Assembly (NCBI GenBank): GCA_009363875.1
Contig: CM018680.1
Span: 70,385,139-70,449,138, forward strand
From: Mikania micrantha
Taxonomy: Eukaryota > Streptophyta > Magnoliopsida > Asterales > Asteraceae
Length of the DNA: 64,000 bases
Reading direction: 5' to 3'
In this document: piece after piece, positions 1-10,693 of the stretch
How positions within the stretch are numbered: position 1 is the first letter of the stretch
Layout of the letters: the number at the start of each line of letters is the position of its first letter
Notes under the pieces: model-generated
Told to the model about the DNA's origin: nothing
The model's input: the letters and a program-made list of their open reading frames with translations, nothing else
The model's database searches: none
Position numbers and translations under genes: made by a program

Positions 1-918
1 CGTAACATTTAGAAATTCACCGTTACCAAGTCGTACTTTCCCAAAGTCACCAATTTTCAGATTCTTCATCAAATCACTGTTGTGCGTGGCATGAATCGAT
101 GCTCCAGAATCCATGACCCAAGAGTCCACATTGCTTTCAACACTGAGCATCAATGCATCATCCTCAAACACATCCTCAGTAGCAACATTCAACTTTTTCT
201 TTGGACATTGACTCTTAAAATGTCCCACCTCGTTGCAGTTCCAACATTTCACACTTTTCTGAGTTCTAGACGAACTCCTTCCCCGACTCCCACTGTCCCT
301 GCTATTCCTTCTACCCCTGCCAGCATGCAACATTTCAGAAGAAGACAATCCACCTTGATTCTTGCGTCTGATATCCTCGCCAAGAATCAAATCTCTAATC
401 CCTTCAAATGTCATACCACTGGCCCCCACAGAACTAGTAACAGCGGTAACTGTTCCGGACCAGCTATCAGGCAACGAAGATAGCAACAGTAGAGCCTGAA
501 CCTCATCATCAAACTTTATCCCTTCAGAAAGTAGCCTTGACAAAATCGAATTTAGGTTGTTTATGTGAGATGTTACCGATGCACCTTCCATCATCTTCGT
601 GTTCACAAGCTCCCGAATCAAGAACACCTTATTAGCTGCCGACGGCTTTTCATACATATTTGACAGAGCCTTCATCATACCATTAGCTGTGGTCTCCTTC
701 TTGATGTTAAAAGCAACGCTCTTCATCAAAGCCAATGTAATAACCGCTCGAGCTTTCTTGTCCTTCAATTCCCAATCCGCTTGTTCCATTTTCTCCGGTT
801 TATCCCCCAACGCCACATCCAAATCCTTCTGACATAGTAATGCTTCTACTTGCATTTTCCACCAACCAAAATCAGAACCGTTGAACTTCTCAATCGCAAC
901 CTTTCCGTCTTCAGCCAT
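1..918 (-). CDS. Copia element A gag-protease, 5' part of polyprotein (runs off window)
   Basis: An open frame of 306 codons reads from the ATG at 918 to the window edge without a stop. It encodes the N-terminal half of a Ty1-copia (Tnt1/Tork-like) polyprotein, which packages element RNA and then processes itself. Seen: a gag domain opening with MAEDGKVAIEKFNGSDF and a WWKMQVEALL motif; a basic RGRRNSRDSGSRGRSSS stretch; a CCHC zinc knuckle CWNCNEVGHFKSQC near residues 224-237; and the aspartic protease active site DSGAS near residue 270. Integrase, RT and RNase H would lie left of the window. The frame is unusually clean compared with the other elements here, so A may be a fairly young insertion. 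The start was chosen because it precedes the conserved gag opening and follows the non-coding leader. Family assignment is firm, lineage is inferred. Confidence 0.85.
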   Translation of the reverse strand, partial: MAEDGKVAIEKFNGSDFGWWKMQVEALLCQKDLDVALGDKPEKMEQADWELKDKKARAVITLALMKSVAFNIKKETTANGMMKALSNMYEKPSAANKVFLIRELVNTKMMEGASVTSHINNLNSILSRLLSEGIKFDDEVQALLLLSSLPDSWSGTVTAVTSSVGASGMTFEGIRDLILGEDIRRKNQGGLSSSEMLHAGRGRRNSRDSGSRGRSSSRTQKSVKCWNCNEVGHFKSQCPKKKLNVATEDVFEDDALMLSVESNVDSWVMDSGASIHATHNSDLMKNLKIGDFGKVRLGNGEFLNVT

Positions 919-1712
919 AGCAAACAGAAAACGGATTGAGACAGTGACAGACGCAACAATGGCACGGGCCTGAACTTGACGGTTGTTCTACTGAACACTA
1001 TCACTTAATCCGATCTGTTCCTACAGTAACCGACAAATCAAAAACTGTAGTTAAACTATAAACAGTTTCCCCTGATTGATCTCCTGTAGACAAATCTAAC
1101 CCGAATGCTGATCTTCACAAAAAAAAGATTCCTCGAACCTGGTTGACCACAAATAATGCAAACTCAAACCCGAATCAGACTTAAATCAGCACAAACGACT
1201 CAAGGGTTCAATTTTCGAAACCCTAATCGTCATAGATCAGTCTACAGTAGCAACAGACTCGATTCCAAGGGTTAGATGAACCCTAATCGAAAGCTGACCC
1301 AAATTCGAACCAAAATCGTGTCAAAACAGGGATTCAATCCGCAAATCCAAGGATTAGACGACCCTAATCGCGAACCAAAACCTTTTAATCGACTGAAACA
1401 GACGACAATAACAAGAAAAAACCCTCCACGACGGAAATTCCGGTGATGTTGACTCAAGGGAAACCCTAATCGACGTTTCCGACGAAGGCGGCGGCGCACC
1501 CTAATCGCGGTGATGACGGCGGCGGAGCAACTTAATCGTGGTGACGGCGGCGGCTCCTAGGACGGAAACCTAAAACGACGACTGAACAGGGTTCGCCGGA
1601 ACCCTAACTCACGACTGGTTGGATCTGAAAGAACTCCAAGGAGCTTGAAAAACCCTAATTCGAAAAAATCACCCCGACGTCTGGTTCTAGACGAACTCCA
1701 AAGGGGTAAACC
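919..1712 (-). other. Leader (5' UTR) of copia element A, proximal part
   Basis: This is non-coding sequence between the gag ATG and the element's PBS at 6561-6572. It is rich in GC patches (cggcggcgg) and in ACCCTAAT words. Once the MITE (1713-2061) and copia B (2134-6514) are removed, the leader is about 0.9 kb and joins 919-1712, 2070-2133 and 6520-6560. No gene is supported in it; the 75-aa minus-strand ORF at 1272-1499 has no recognisable domain. Confidence 0.6.
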
Positions 1713-2061
1713 CATAGTTATCAATAGCGAGCATAGCGCCCGCTATAGCGAATAGCGGAGCGTAGCGCCACCTTACCGCTAAATGGTTTTAGCAACCAAA
1801 TAGCGCCCTATAGCGATTTTTTCTTAATTTTTTAGCTAGTTTAGTGGTATTTATTGATTATAATTGCTATTTTGGTGGCATGAATGTTTATTTATTGATT
1901 ATAATTGATATTTTTGTTGACTACTTGAATGTAAAACATTTAAAAAACATTCTACTACCTTATCGCTAAATATGAAATAGCGGGCGCTATTTCATCGTTA
2001 TCGCTACGTAGCGTATAGGTAGCCTATCGCTATTGCCCGCTATTCGCTATCGATAACTGTG
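1713..2061. mobile_element. hAT-type MITE with 8-bp target duplication
   Basis: This 349-bp element is bounded by CATAGTTATC on the left and GATAACTGTG on the right, so the outer 10 bp are inverted with one mismatch. Longer imperfect inverted arms are rich in TAGCG words. It is flanked by GGTAAACC at 1705-1712 and again at 2062-2069. An 8-bp duplication is the hallmark of the hAT superfamily. It has no coding capacity, so it would depend on a transposase elsewhere. It sits in the leader of copia A and is therefore younger than A's insertion, or travelled with it. Confidence 0.85.
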
Positions 2062-2133
2062 GGTAAACCCTAATTCGTACAAGAAAGCAGACGCCTCACC
2101 TCCTTTCTTTTCTTCTTTTCTTTTATCAGCAAT

Positions 2134-2256
2134 TATTAGATAGTTTAATTATATTTTACATATTTATATATTAGAGGGATTAGTTGTAATTATTTCTTCA
2201 ATATATTCTGATGTAATCTTCTTTATTATTATGAAATACAATTACCAAGTTTATCT
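2134..2256 (+). repeat. Copia B 5' LTR
   Basis: A 123-bp LTR almost identical to 6391-6514. It ends in TTTATCT directly before the PBS. The very short AT-rich LTR is typical of small copia families. Confidence 0.9.
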
Positions 2257-2268
2257 TGGTATCAGAGC
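2257..2268 (+). promoter_or_regulatory. Copia B primer binding site
   Basis: TGGTATCAGAGC lies directly after the 5' LTR and is complementary to the 3' end of plant initiator tRNA-Met, the usual minus-strand DNA primer of copia elements. Confidence 0.9.
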
Positions 2269-2541
2269 CAAGTCTCTGAACCCTAATACTGTCGTCGATC
2301 ACCAGCATCATCACGATTGCCGATCATCAATCGCTGATCATTTGTCGCCGATCATCAGCAATTGAACGCCAATATTGCCATCGATCATCAGGTTCATAAC
2401 GTCGCTAATATTGTTTACGATCAAAATCTTTCAGCGTGATCATCAGCATCATCACGTCGCTAATATTGCCGACAATCACCTTTTCAGCTTGATTATCAAT
2501 TTTTTTTATGCAATTTCTTGCAATATCTGATTCACAATACA

Positions 2542-3285
2542 ATGGCGATGCTTGCATCATTTACCACAGCTGAAAAGACTAATCACAATTCCCACAAGTT
2601 TGGATTTACTCTCTCATCTACAAATTATGGTTACTGGAAAACCATGATTCAACCCTTCCTCATCACCATTAAGTTGTTCGGTTACATTGATGGCTCTATT
2701 CCCACACCTGATCCCACCATCACTATTCCTTCAGCAAACAAAGACAGTCCCTCTCATTCAAACAAACCCGAATTATGACACCTGGGTGTCTAATGATGCC
2801 CACATTCGCATGTTACTTCTCTCTACAATCTCTGAAGGTGCATTCCAATATGTCCAAGGCACTACCTCCAGGGAATTATGGCTGGCTTTGGAGCGTGCGT
2901 TTGCTCCCAACACAACATCGCGAGAATACACGTTGAAACAAAAACTTCTCAGAATTCAAATGCAGCCTGAAGAAACTGCCACTGCCTATCTCACCCGAGC
3001 CCAAGAATATGCAGACGCCCTGGCTAATATTGGTGAACCAGTCAAAGAAAAGGATCTGGTCATGATGGTCTTGACTGGCCTTCGTGAAGAATACAATAAC
3101 CTCAAGTCTACAATTTTGGCTCGTCAACATCCAACTGCCTTTTCTGAATTACATGGCCTTCTATCTGATCATGACTATATGATCAACAAACCAGAACCAC
3201 CATCGGCTCATGCTTTCCATACAACCATCAGTCGCCCTTCTACATCCTCTGTCCCAGCTTCTCCCACACAGTCATGTTGCATCTG
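2542..3285 (+). pseudogene. Copia B gag, frameshifted and missing its zinc knuckle
   Basis: From the ATG at 2542 the frame reads a copia gag with YGYWKTMIQPFL near residue 40. It shifts frame near 2760 and continues as YDTWVSNDAHIRMLLLS, AYLTRAQEYADALANIGEP and LTGLREEYNNLKSTILARQ. Coding resemblance stops near 3270 and jumps directly to protease-flank sequence. The CCHC knuckle and the catalytic D-T/S-G motif, which are present in degenerate form in copia C, are deleted here. Confidence 0.85.
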
Positions 3286-6200
3286 ATCTCCACAGCCTTG
3301 ATCAATCAGAACCCTATTATGGTGAGGACTTTCTTCATGTTGGCGACGGTGAGAGTTTACCCATTTTACATATTGGTTCAACCAAAATTCACTCTCCCAC
3401 CAAAACTTTCTATGTTTCTAATATTCTTCATGTTCCATGAATTAAAAGAAATCTTCTGTTCAAAAGTTCTGTTCTGACAATAATGTTTATTTTGAATTTC
3501 ACTCTAATTTTTTTATTGTGAAGGAAAAAGTTACCCGCACCACCCTCCTCGTGGGTCCAAGTGACAACGGGCTCTACTCCATTCATCTTCCACCACTGCA
3601 CAAACCTGCTCAAATTGCCTTCTCTGCGGTTCGAGCTTCTTCTGACACATGGCATAACCCACATCCAGATCTTTTGAAATCTATGTTATTTCAATTTTCT
3701 CTTCCTGATAGTAATAAAAGTTTGAGTATTTCTTGTAATGCTTGTCATATGGGAAAATCCTCAAAACTTCATTTGTTACCTTTCACATTTAAAAGTGTTT
3801 CAGTATTGGATTTAATTTTTTGTGATGTTTGGGGACCTTCCCCTGTTAAATCTTCTAATGGTGATTCATATTTTCTACTTTGTGTTGATCATTTCACTCG
3901 TTACATGTGGATTTATCCTTTAAAACACAAATCTGATGTATGCAATATTTTTAAACAATTTCATCTTATGGTTGAACGACAATTTCAAACCAAATTAAAA
4001 TCGGTCCAAACCGATTGGGGTGGTGAATTTCAGCCCCTCTCCTATTTTTCTTCTCTTGGTGTTATTCACAGGCTTTCCTGCCCCAACACCAGTGAGCAAA
4101 ATGGGTTTGTTGAGCGACGTCACAGACATGTTGTCAAAACAGGCCTTGCACTTCTTGATCAGTCCAATGTTCCTAAGAAATTTTGGCACTTTGCCTTTGA
4201 CACAGCCGTCTATCTGATCAATCGTATGCCATTACGTACTTCCTCCAAAATCTCTCCATTTGAACACATTTTTAAACGCACGCCTGATTTTTCTTTTCTT
4301 CGTGTGTTTGGATGCCAATGCTATCCTCATTTACGTTCTTATAACTCTCACAAAATGGAGTTTAGGTCTTTTCCTTGCATTTTTCTTGGATACAACAATT
4401 CACATCATGGCTATCGTTGCCTTGACTCCAAAACCAACCGTCTATACATAGCTCGACATGTTCGTTTGAATGAACACTTCTTCCCCTTTTCAAACCCACC
4501 GGCTCCAATCCATGTTCCTTCCTCACCCGATCCATACATCTCTTTTCCTATCCATTCCGACCCTACACCATCTTTGGACATACCTCCCACTTCTACAACC
4601 TTGCCTGCTTCATCACCTACTCCCTCTACATTACCTTCAACATCCCCTTTTGACCCTCCATCTCATTCATCTACTTCCACCTCCTCTCACCCAGCTCCTC
4701 CCCTTCAAACCTATCAAAGACGACACAAACAGCACTCGAACCTTCCCACACCTGCCACCCGCACTCGTCCCACAAATCTCCGCCAAAATCCTCCTCAATA
4801 TAAACCCTACAATCCGTCAGCTTATACTACTACCACTGCCTCTCACCTCTCTGAGCCAACCACCTTCACGGCTGCCAACACTTGTCCTCAATGGCGTCAA
4901 GCCATGTCTGAGGAATTCAAGGCTCTTATCTCAAATGGCACCTGGACCTTGGTTCCACCTGTCCCAAATGCTAATGTTGATTGCAAATGGGTGTACAAGA
5001 TCAAAAGAGATCAAAATGGGCACATCACACGTTACAAAGCTCGCCTTGTTGCTAAGGGCTTCAATCAGCAAGCTGGCCTGGACTACCATGAAATGTTCAG
5101 TCAGTCGTCAAATCCACTACTATTCGGGTGGTTCTCTCCCTGGTTGTCACTCACGGTTGGCCTCTTCGTCAACTGGATGTTCAAAATGCATTCTTAAATG
5201 GAGATTTACAAGAGACTGTATACCTTCGACAAACTCCGGGCTTTGTTGATCCCGCCAAACTAAACCATGTTTGTTTACTCCATAAATCCCTTTACGGCTT
5301 AAAACAGGCCCCTAGAGCCTGGTTTCATCGCTTGTCTGGTGTTTTATACACCTTGGGTTTCACCGGATCCAAAACTGATCCCTCCCTCTTTATCTATTCT
5401 TCTCATGGAACCACTCTCTACATGCTCATGTATGTTGATGACATTGTTTTAACAGGCAACAATCCCGCAGCAATTGACAACATTGTCAAACATCTTCAAC
5501 AACATTTTGCTCTCCAAGACCTGGGTGCTCTTTCCTACTTTCTAGGAATTAAAGTCATTCCCAAAGGATCACACTTGCTGCTGTCTCAAAAGAAGTATGT
5601 CCTGGATCTGTTACAAAAGGCTGGTCTCTCTCGATCCAAGCCAGTGTCCTCTCCGTGCTCCACTTCTGTCACTCTAACTAGGGAGGATGGTCCTTTCTTT
5701 GACAATCATGCTCGTTATCGGCAAATTGTAGGGTCTCTACAATATCTCACACTCACACGGCCTGATACTGCCTTTGCAGTCAACAAAGTCTAACAATATC
5801 TCCATTCTCCAACCGAGAATCATTGGTCAGCGGTTAAACGCATTCTTCGATATCTTCAAGGCCGTGCAAATCATGGGCTTCTTATTCAACGATCCGCGTC
5901 TTACACCTTGCATGCCTATACAGATGCCGACTGCGCTGGTTCGTCTGATGATCGTCGCTCCACTGGGGGTTATGCTATTTATCTTGGAAATAATCTCGTC
6001 TCCTGGTCTGCTCGGAAACAAAGGACAGTTTCTCGCTCTTCCACTGAATCTGAATACAAGGCCCTGGCAAATACAATAGCTGAACTCACCTGGCTTGAAG
6101 TTCTTCTCAGTGAACTCAATGTTGCAATGAAGTCCACTCCTGTTCTGTGGTGTGATAATCTTGGAGCCACTTATCTTTCTGCCAATCCAGTTTTTCATGC

Positions 6201-6378
6201 TCGCACAAAGCATATTGAGGTTGATTTTCATTTCGTCAGGGAAAAAGTTGCTCAAGGGAAACTTCTGGTTCAATTTATCTCTACTCATGATCAAATTGCT
6301 GATGTCTTCACAAAGCCATTACCCTTTGCACGATTTACTTCCTTACAGGACAAGCTACAGCTCCTCTCCCGGGCTTAG
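3266..6378 (+). pseudogene. Copia B pol: protease remnant, integrase, RT, RNase H
   Basis: Domains in order: a protease tail (VASDLHSLDQSEPYYGEDF); integrase from about 3518 with a pre-integrase motif and the DDE residues in FCDVWGP, QTDWGGEF and NGFVERRHRH; RT from about 4891 with [23 protein letters not shown] and [10 protein letters not shown]; RNase H from about 5908 with YTDADCAG and SRSSTESEY. It ends at TAG 6376-6378. A frameshift falls near 5110 and an in-frame stop at about 5791, between RT and RNase H. Catalytic motifs are otherwise preserved, so inactivation appears recent. Confidence 0.9.
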
Positions 6379-6381
6379 CTT

Positions 6382-6390
6382 GAGGGGGAA
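6382..6390 (+). promoter_or_regulatory. Copia B polypurine tract
   Basis: GAGGGGGAA abuts the 3' LTR and is where plus-strand DNA synthesis would be primed. Confidence 0.8.
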
Positions 6391-6514
6391 TATTAGATAA
6401 TTTAATTATATTTTACATATTTATATATTAGAGGGATTAGTTTGTAATTATTTCTTCTATATATTCTGATGTAATCTTCTTTATTATTATGAAAAACAAT
6501 TACCAAGTTTATCT
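6391..6514 (+). repeat. Copia B 3' LTR
   Basis: A 124-bp LTR followed by GCAAT (6515-6519), the second copy of the target duplication. After it the leader of copia A resumes. Confidence 0.9.
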
Positions 6515-6560
6515 GCAATCGTCTCGGTACGATCGTATTTTTAATCTTCAACGAGCCTCG

Positions 6561-6572
6561 GCTCTCATACCA
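6561..6572 (-). promoter_or_regulatory. Copia A primer binding site
   Basis: On the minus strand this reads TGGTATGAGAGC, the initiator tRNA-Met complement with one mismatch, two bases inside the LTR. It shows that the LTR at 6575-6871 and the gag at 1-918 belong to one element despite 5.6 kb of separation. Confidence 0.8.
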
Positions 6573-6574
6573 CT

Positions 6575-6871
6575 TGTTAGGAATCAAGCAGCGCAGTGGA
6601 ACCAGATTAATCAAATACACGTACACGATTGCAAAGAAAAAACTGAAAACAAAAAATAAACAAACGACGCGAAGATTTAACGTGGTTCGGTTGATGTGAC
6701 CTACGTCCACAGGCTGCAACTAGGATTTATCTTTTATTACATAGGTGCTCAAAGATTACAATTACAAGACTGATATTTATAGAGAACTAATTAGGTTACA
6801 AAAACATTAAACCGAACCGGGGTTAGGGTCGGCTGCCCTAACACCCTCCCAAAGGTCTCTGAAACCTAACA
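6575..6871 (-). repeat. Copia A 5' LTR
   Basis: A 297-bp segment bounded by TGTTAGG and CCTAACA, a perfect 7-bp terminal inverted repeat. An inner CCTAACA at 6837-6843 could mimic the boundary. The outer one is preferred because sequence identity with the second gypsy copy (from 61738) resumes at 6872 with AGGAGGATTTGACG. The target duplication would be AGGAG (6872-6876), its partner lying outside the window. Confidence 0.85.
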
Positions 6872-8780
6872 AGGAGGATTTGACGTTGTACTAGGAATGG
6901 ATTGGCTATGTAAATGAAAGGTGATAGACCTCAGAGCCCGAAATGGAAGCCTTCATACGATTTACGGTGAACGAAAATGTAATGTACCTATGGTCATTTC
7001 TTTGATTAAAGCCACTAAGTTGATGGGCAAGGGGTGGAGTTTAGTTGGCGTATGTTGTCGACTCAAAAGCTAGGGAAAGAATTATTTGTAGTACCACATG
7101 ACTCAGAGATAGAGAATCACATGACCTAATAGCAGGAGCTCAGCAAGTCGCCAAATCATCGTACTGCTTGGCTTCCTCAAAAATGAAAGAGCTAAAGACC
7201 TAGTTTGCAGGATTTATTGGACAAAGGGTTCAACAGGCCAAGTACGCCGCCTTTGGGTGCTCTAGTTTTTATTCATGAAAATGAAGGATGGGAGCATGCG
7301 CATGTGCATCGATTACAGAGAGTTGAACAAGCTCACTGTTAAAAATAAATACCTGCTACCAAGGATCAACGATCTGTTTGATCAATTGCAAGATGCAAGT
7401 TGGTTCTCAAAAATCGACTTCGATCGGGTTACCATCAATTGAAAGTCAAAGAGAGTGATGTCCCCAAGACGACTTTTTTTGGTAATGTCTTTTGGATTGA
7501 CAAATGCCCCCGTGGCATTTATGTATTTAATGAACAACCCGAATAAGGATGATTATCATTTTTTTATATATATTAATTATAAAATATATTAACTAATCAA
7601 CTTTTTTTCGAAATATTTAATTACGTTAACTACATATAGCTATGACTATTAATCAAATTACACATAGTTGAACACATTTTCCATTGAATTATGTTTGGAA
7701 AATAAATTTTTAGTAGCAACTCAAAATTAGGCCAAGATTATAACAAATAAATAGCAACCCGATTGACTCGACTGGCCCGACCCGAATAACTCAAACCTGA
7801 TTAACCCGAACGTTATTCGGATCGGGTTGCGGGTTAATATTTTTTTTGATGACCGGGGAACCCACTTGCGTGGTAAACCCCGGCTCTCCCAATACCCGAC
7901 TAACCGGGGGGAACGGGTAAACCACGGGCGCATGCACCTGTGTCGGTGGCCTTGCGGAGAAAACTCAATTAACCCGACCCAATTAACCCGAAGCCCGATT
8001 GGGTTGACCCAATCAACACCTCTAATCACACGAGTCACCTTAGGGAGGTATTAGAAACGTTATGGAAAGAAAAGTTATTCGCAAAGTTTTCCAAATGTGT
8101 GTTTTGGCTCCATGAGGTACAAATATTGGGTCATGTAATAAACGCAAACAGGATCATGGTGATCCGCAAAGACTGAATCGGTCATGCAATGGAATCCCCA
8201 ACGACACCTACCGAAATTCATAGTTTCTTGGGTTTGGCGGGGTATTACCGGAGGTTCATTCATGACTTCTCCAAACTTGCATCAACACTAACAAAGTTAA
8301 CCCGAAAGGGTATAAAGTATGAATGATTCAGAATCATTCATTTGAAGAACTATAGAAGAAGTTGACACAGGTTCCAATCTTAACTCTACCAAAAGGAAAT
8401 GACGATCTGTGGTGTGCTCGGATGCCTCTTACCAGGTTCTAGGTTGTGTTCTTATGCAACAGGAAGGTCCTAGCTTATGCTTCACGCCAATTGAAACTTC
8501 ATGAAGCTAACTATCCTAGACACAACTTGGAACTGGCAGCGGTAGTGTTCACACTCAAAATCTGGAAATACTACTTGTATGGAGTTAAGTTTACCCTTTA
8601 CATGGACCATAAGAGCTTGAAATACTTCTTCAAGCAGAAACATCTTAACATGACAACGACGATGGCTCGAATTATTGAAAGACTATGACTGCGAAATTTT
8701 ATACCACCTAGGGAAGGCCAACGTTGTGGCCGACGCCCTGAGTCGTAAAAAAGAACATCCACCTATCCTGGTGCGATCAT
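6872..8780 (+). pseudogene. Gypsy G1 pol fragment, copy 1
   Basis: A decayed Ty3-gypsy pol. It opens inside the protease (GGFDVVLGMDWL) and continues to the RT start ([18 protein letters not shown]), the RT/RNase H connection (FLGLAGYYRRFIHDFSK) and RNase H ([19 protein letters not shown]). It ends with a DALSRK motif near 8745. Many frameshifts, a short deletion near 7480 and a larger one near 7536 destroy it. It is about 95% identical to 61738-63970 (my estimate by eye over the first 240 bp). Copia A is inserted at its left edge. At 8780/8781 it abuts gypsy G2 in inverted orientation. Confidence 0.85.
7536..8024. mobile_element. hAT-like MITE, left end deleted (G1 copy 1)
   Basis: Rich in CCCGA/TCGGG words, it is the right-hand two thirds of the element seen complete at 62502-63205. 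It ends TCAACACCTCTA followed by ATCACACG (8025-8032). That matches the left target duplication ATCACACC of the other copy. A deletion has fused the RT start of G1 to the middle of this MITE. Confidence 0.7.
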
Positions 8781-10103
8781 GTTCAGGGTAGCAAGCCATT
8801 GTACACCCAGCACCAAATCATCCCCACCAAGAGAAAAAGGATGAAATCTTGGGTGATTTGGAGGTCATTTACCTGCAAAGAAAGATTCTTGCAAACTCTA
8901 CCACAACAAATCACATCCCTGTTACCGATTTGAACACCAAAGGGGGTTACTAATTGAGTAACAAGCTTCAATTCATTTACCAGAATATCAAAAATAGAAA
9001 TTGTCAACAAAACCCCCATCAACCAAAACTAACACTTCGATAGAGTTGAGTGTACCGTGAATTTTCATGGTTGTAGGATGTGATTTTCCCAAGATTGCGT
9101 AGAGACTGATTTCAGCTGTTTTCCTACACATTTAGTAAATCTATGGTTTCACTTGAGAGCTGCTCACCATCACCCTCCTCTGCTTCCAAAGTTTTGAGCG
9201 TGTTAGTTTTGCGTGGACCATACTTGTCCACTCATCGAAAAAACTCACCCTTAAGAAAACGAGATTGTTTTTTTGCGTCACTGAGTTGATAGTTGGGTTT
9301 GGATTATGTCTTAGGTAGATTGGTGGGTGATGACAATAAGTAGATAAAGTGTAGGGTTTTGTTTCGTGTTTAAATTGAGAATTTTTTAGAGACGTTAATG
9401 TTCGACTTTGGATTCAAATTGTAGTGCTAGACTCAAAGCCCTGTAAACCAAGAGAGGCTTATGAATGCGAATGTTCGCCTTCAACTCCTCTTTGAGTTCA
9501 TTTAAAAAGACTCCTAACAAGCAATGGTCGAGCCAGTTGAAATCTCAAGATGATCTACATGAAAATTCATGTCGGTACTCCTAGATTGTCCTGGTTTGCT
9601 TGATACTACACATACTCATCCGGAATCTTGACTCTTGGTGGTCCAAAATGTTTTTGCAAAGCAGCGGTTAATTCTTCCCAATAGGTCAACTCTTGTTCAG
9701 CCGTTTACCAAGAATAGAGATCCAGGACATCCCCCTCAAGATGCATAGCAGTAACATCCACTTTTTCATCATCCATGGTTTGATAAAATCAAAACTATTT
9801 TTCTCCTTTCAATATCCAACCCCTTGGATCTCCACCACTAATGCAGGAAAATCGATTTTGTGATAAGGACGACGATTGAAACTCGAATAGCTATGCTCCC
9901 CTTCGTCATATTTAGTTCCCATTTCCCTTTTTTTTTCTTTGGCCACCGCTTGTCGTTTCAACCATGTCCTCCTTTAAGGTTTCCGTGGTTTCGAGTTTAG
10001 TCACAATAACAGCCAATTGTTCTGCGACAGCATCTGGTGTAGAACCATTATCTTCGCTCTGGTGATCACCATTGTTGCTTCTCGATGGTAAGCCCAATTT
10101 GAG
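8781..10103 (-). pseudogene. Gypsy G2 5' half: gag and protease, copy 1
   Basis: On the minus strand, degenerate gag lies at about 9430-9900, including an LEGDVLDLYSW-like motif and AEQELTYWEELTAALQKHF. It is followed by protease at 8781-9011 (TPFGVQIGNRDVICC, NLSLQVNDLQITQDF and a [13 protein letters not shown] end). Several stops and frameshifts interrupt gag. The layout resembles chromovirus-type gypsy elements (lineage inferred). RT and integrase are not present here because G1 sequence begins at the junction. The 3' half of the same family is at 55548-57815. Confidence 0.8.
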
Positions 10104-10393
10104 AAGGACAATCTCTCCAATTACAAACAAAGTTTATTAAATTTTCTGGACGACCCCAAAAAGTAAACATAACCTACTATTAACAATGCATAAATTTAGG
10201 AACTCTCTTGGAATTTGAATGGTGAGGGACTCCCCAAATTCCAACTCCCGCACTGCTGCTTGGTTGACCAAGTGGGTCCATCCATTCACCAAAAATGGTA
10301 TTAATTTGCTCAAATTCAGCCTCATCCGATCCCTTGACAATCCCTTCCCTTTTCTGTGTATAAACTTTAAGTGGAGTTATATCACATCCACTA
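10104..10393 (-). repeat. Gypsy G2 5' LTR, copy 1
   Basis: About 290 bp, roughly 90% identical by eye to the LTR at 55091-55388, in the same orientation. It contains a TATA-like TTTATACACAG stretch on the minus strand and starts TGTGATATAACTCC. The gag frame begins within 100 bp of its inner end. No clear PBS was recognised. Confidence 0.75.
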
Positions 10394-10693
10394 TAAAAAA
10401 CTGTAAATATTTAAAAATTTCAGGGTACAACACATGTTTTAGTACATAGTTACAAATTGGGCTGGTCCTTCCAAATACTAAGATGATGTTTATAAAAAAC
10501 ATACAATATTTAATTTTAAGTATGTTTTTCAACAACATTAAAAGAACACATCATTTTTATAAATGGAAAACTGTGTGTTCACATACAAATCCTTAATTAT
10601 ACTTGACCTAAACATAGGAACTCATTCCTGTAATATTGAATCCGGCTACTTAGCTATTATCCTTGAAACATATAAACATTAGTATATTACAGA
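10394..10693. other. No gene seen; putative intron sequence
   Basis: AT-rich sequence between the kinase reading frame and the G2 LTR. If the kinase exon is spliced at 10759 (see the kinase entry), this is intron 1. No repeat or coding signal was recognised. Confidence 0.5.

Larger units (their letters stand above)
2134..6514 (+). mobile_element. Copia element B, full-length but decayed (4.4 kb)
   Basis: A complete Ty1-copia insertion: 123/124-bp LTRs, a PBS matching initiator tRNA-Met, gag-pol in copia order (integrase before RT), a polypurine tract and a 5-bp target duplication GCAAT (2129-2133 and 6515-6519). The LTRs begin TATTAG instead of TGTTAG and end TTATCT. They differ by three substitutions and one indel, which suggests a moderately young insertion (under about 1 My with commonly used plant rates; inference). 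It interrupts the leader of copia A. Gag-pol carries frameshifts, a stop and an internal deletion, so it could not transpose on its own. Confidence 0.9.

Noticed and set aside
82..483. 133-aa plus-strand ORF
   Set aside because: It is the antisense of the copia A gag-protease frame, which has clear gag, zinc knuckle and protease motifs.
1200..1700. Telomere-like CCCTAA words
   Set aside because: ACCCTAAT recurs irregularly with TCG between copies and never as tandem CCCTAAA; it is part of the copia A leader.
4470..5249. 259-aa plus-strand ORF
   Set aside because: Out-of-frame shadow of the copia B integrase-RT frame; composition is Leu/Pro/His-rich with no domain.
6837..6843. Inner CCTAACA as the copia A LTR boundary
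   Set aside because: Comparison with the intact G1 site at 61738 places the insertion boundary at 6871/6872.
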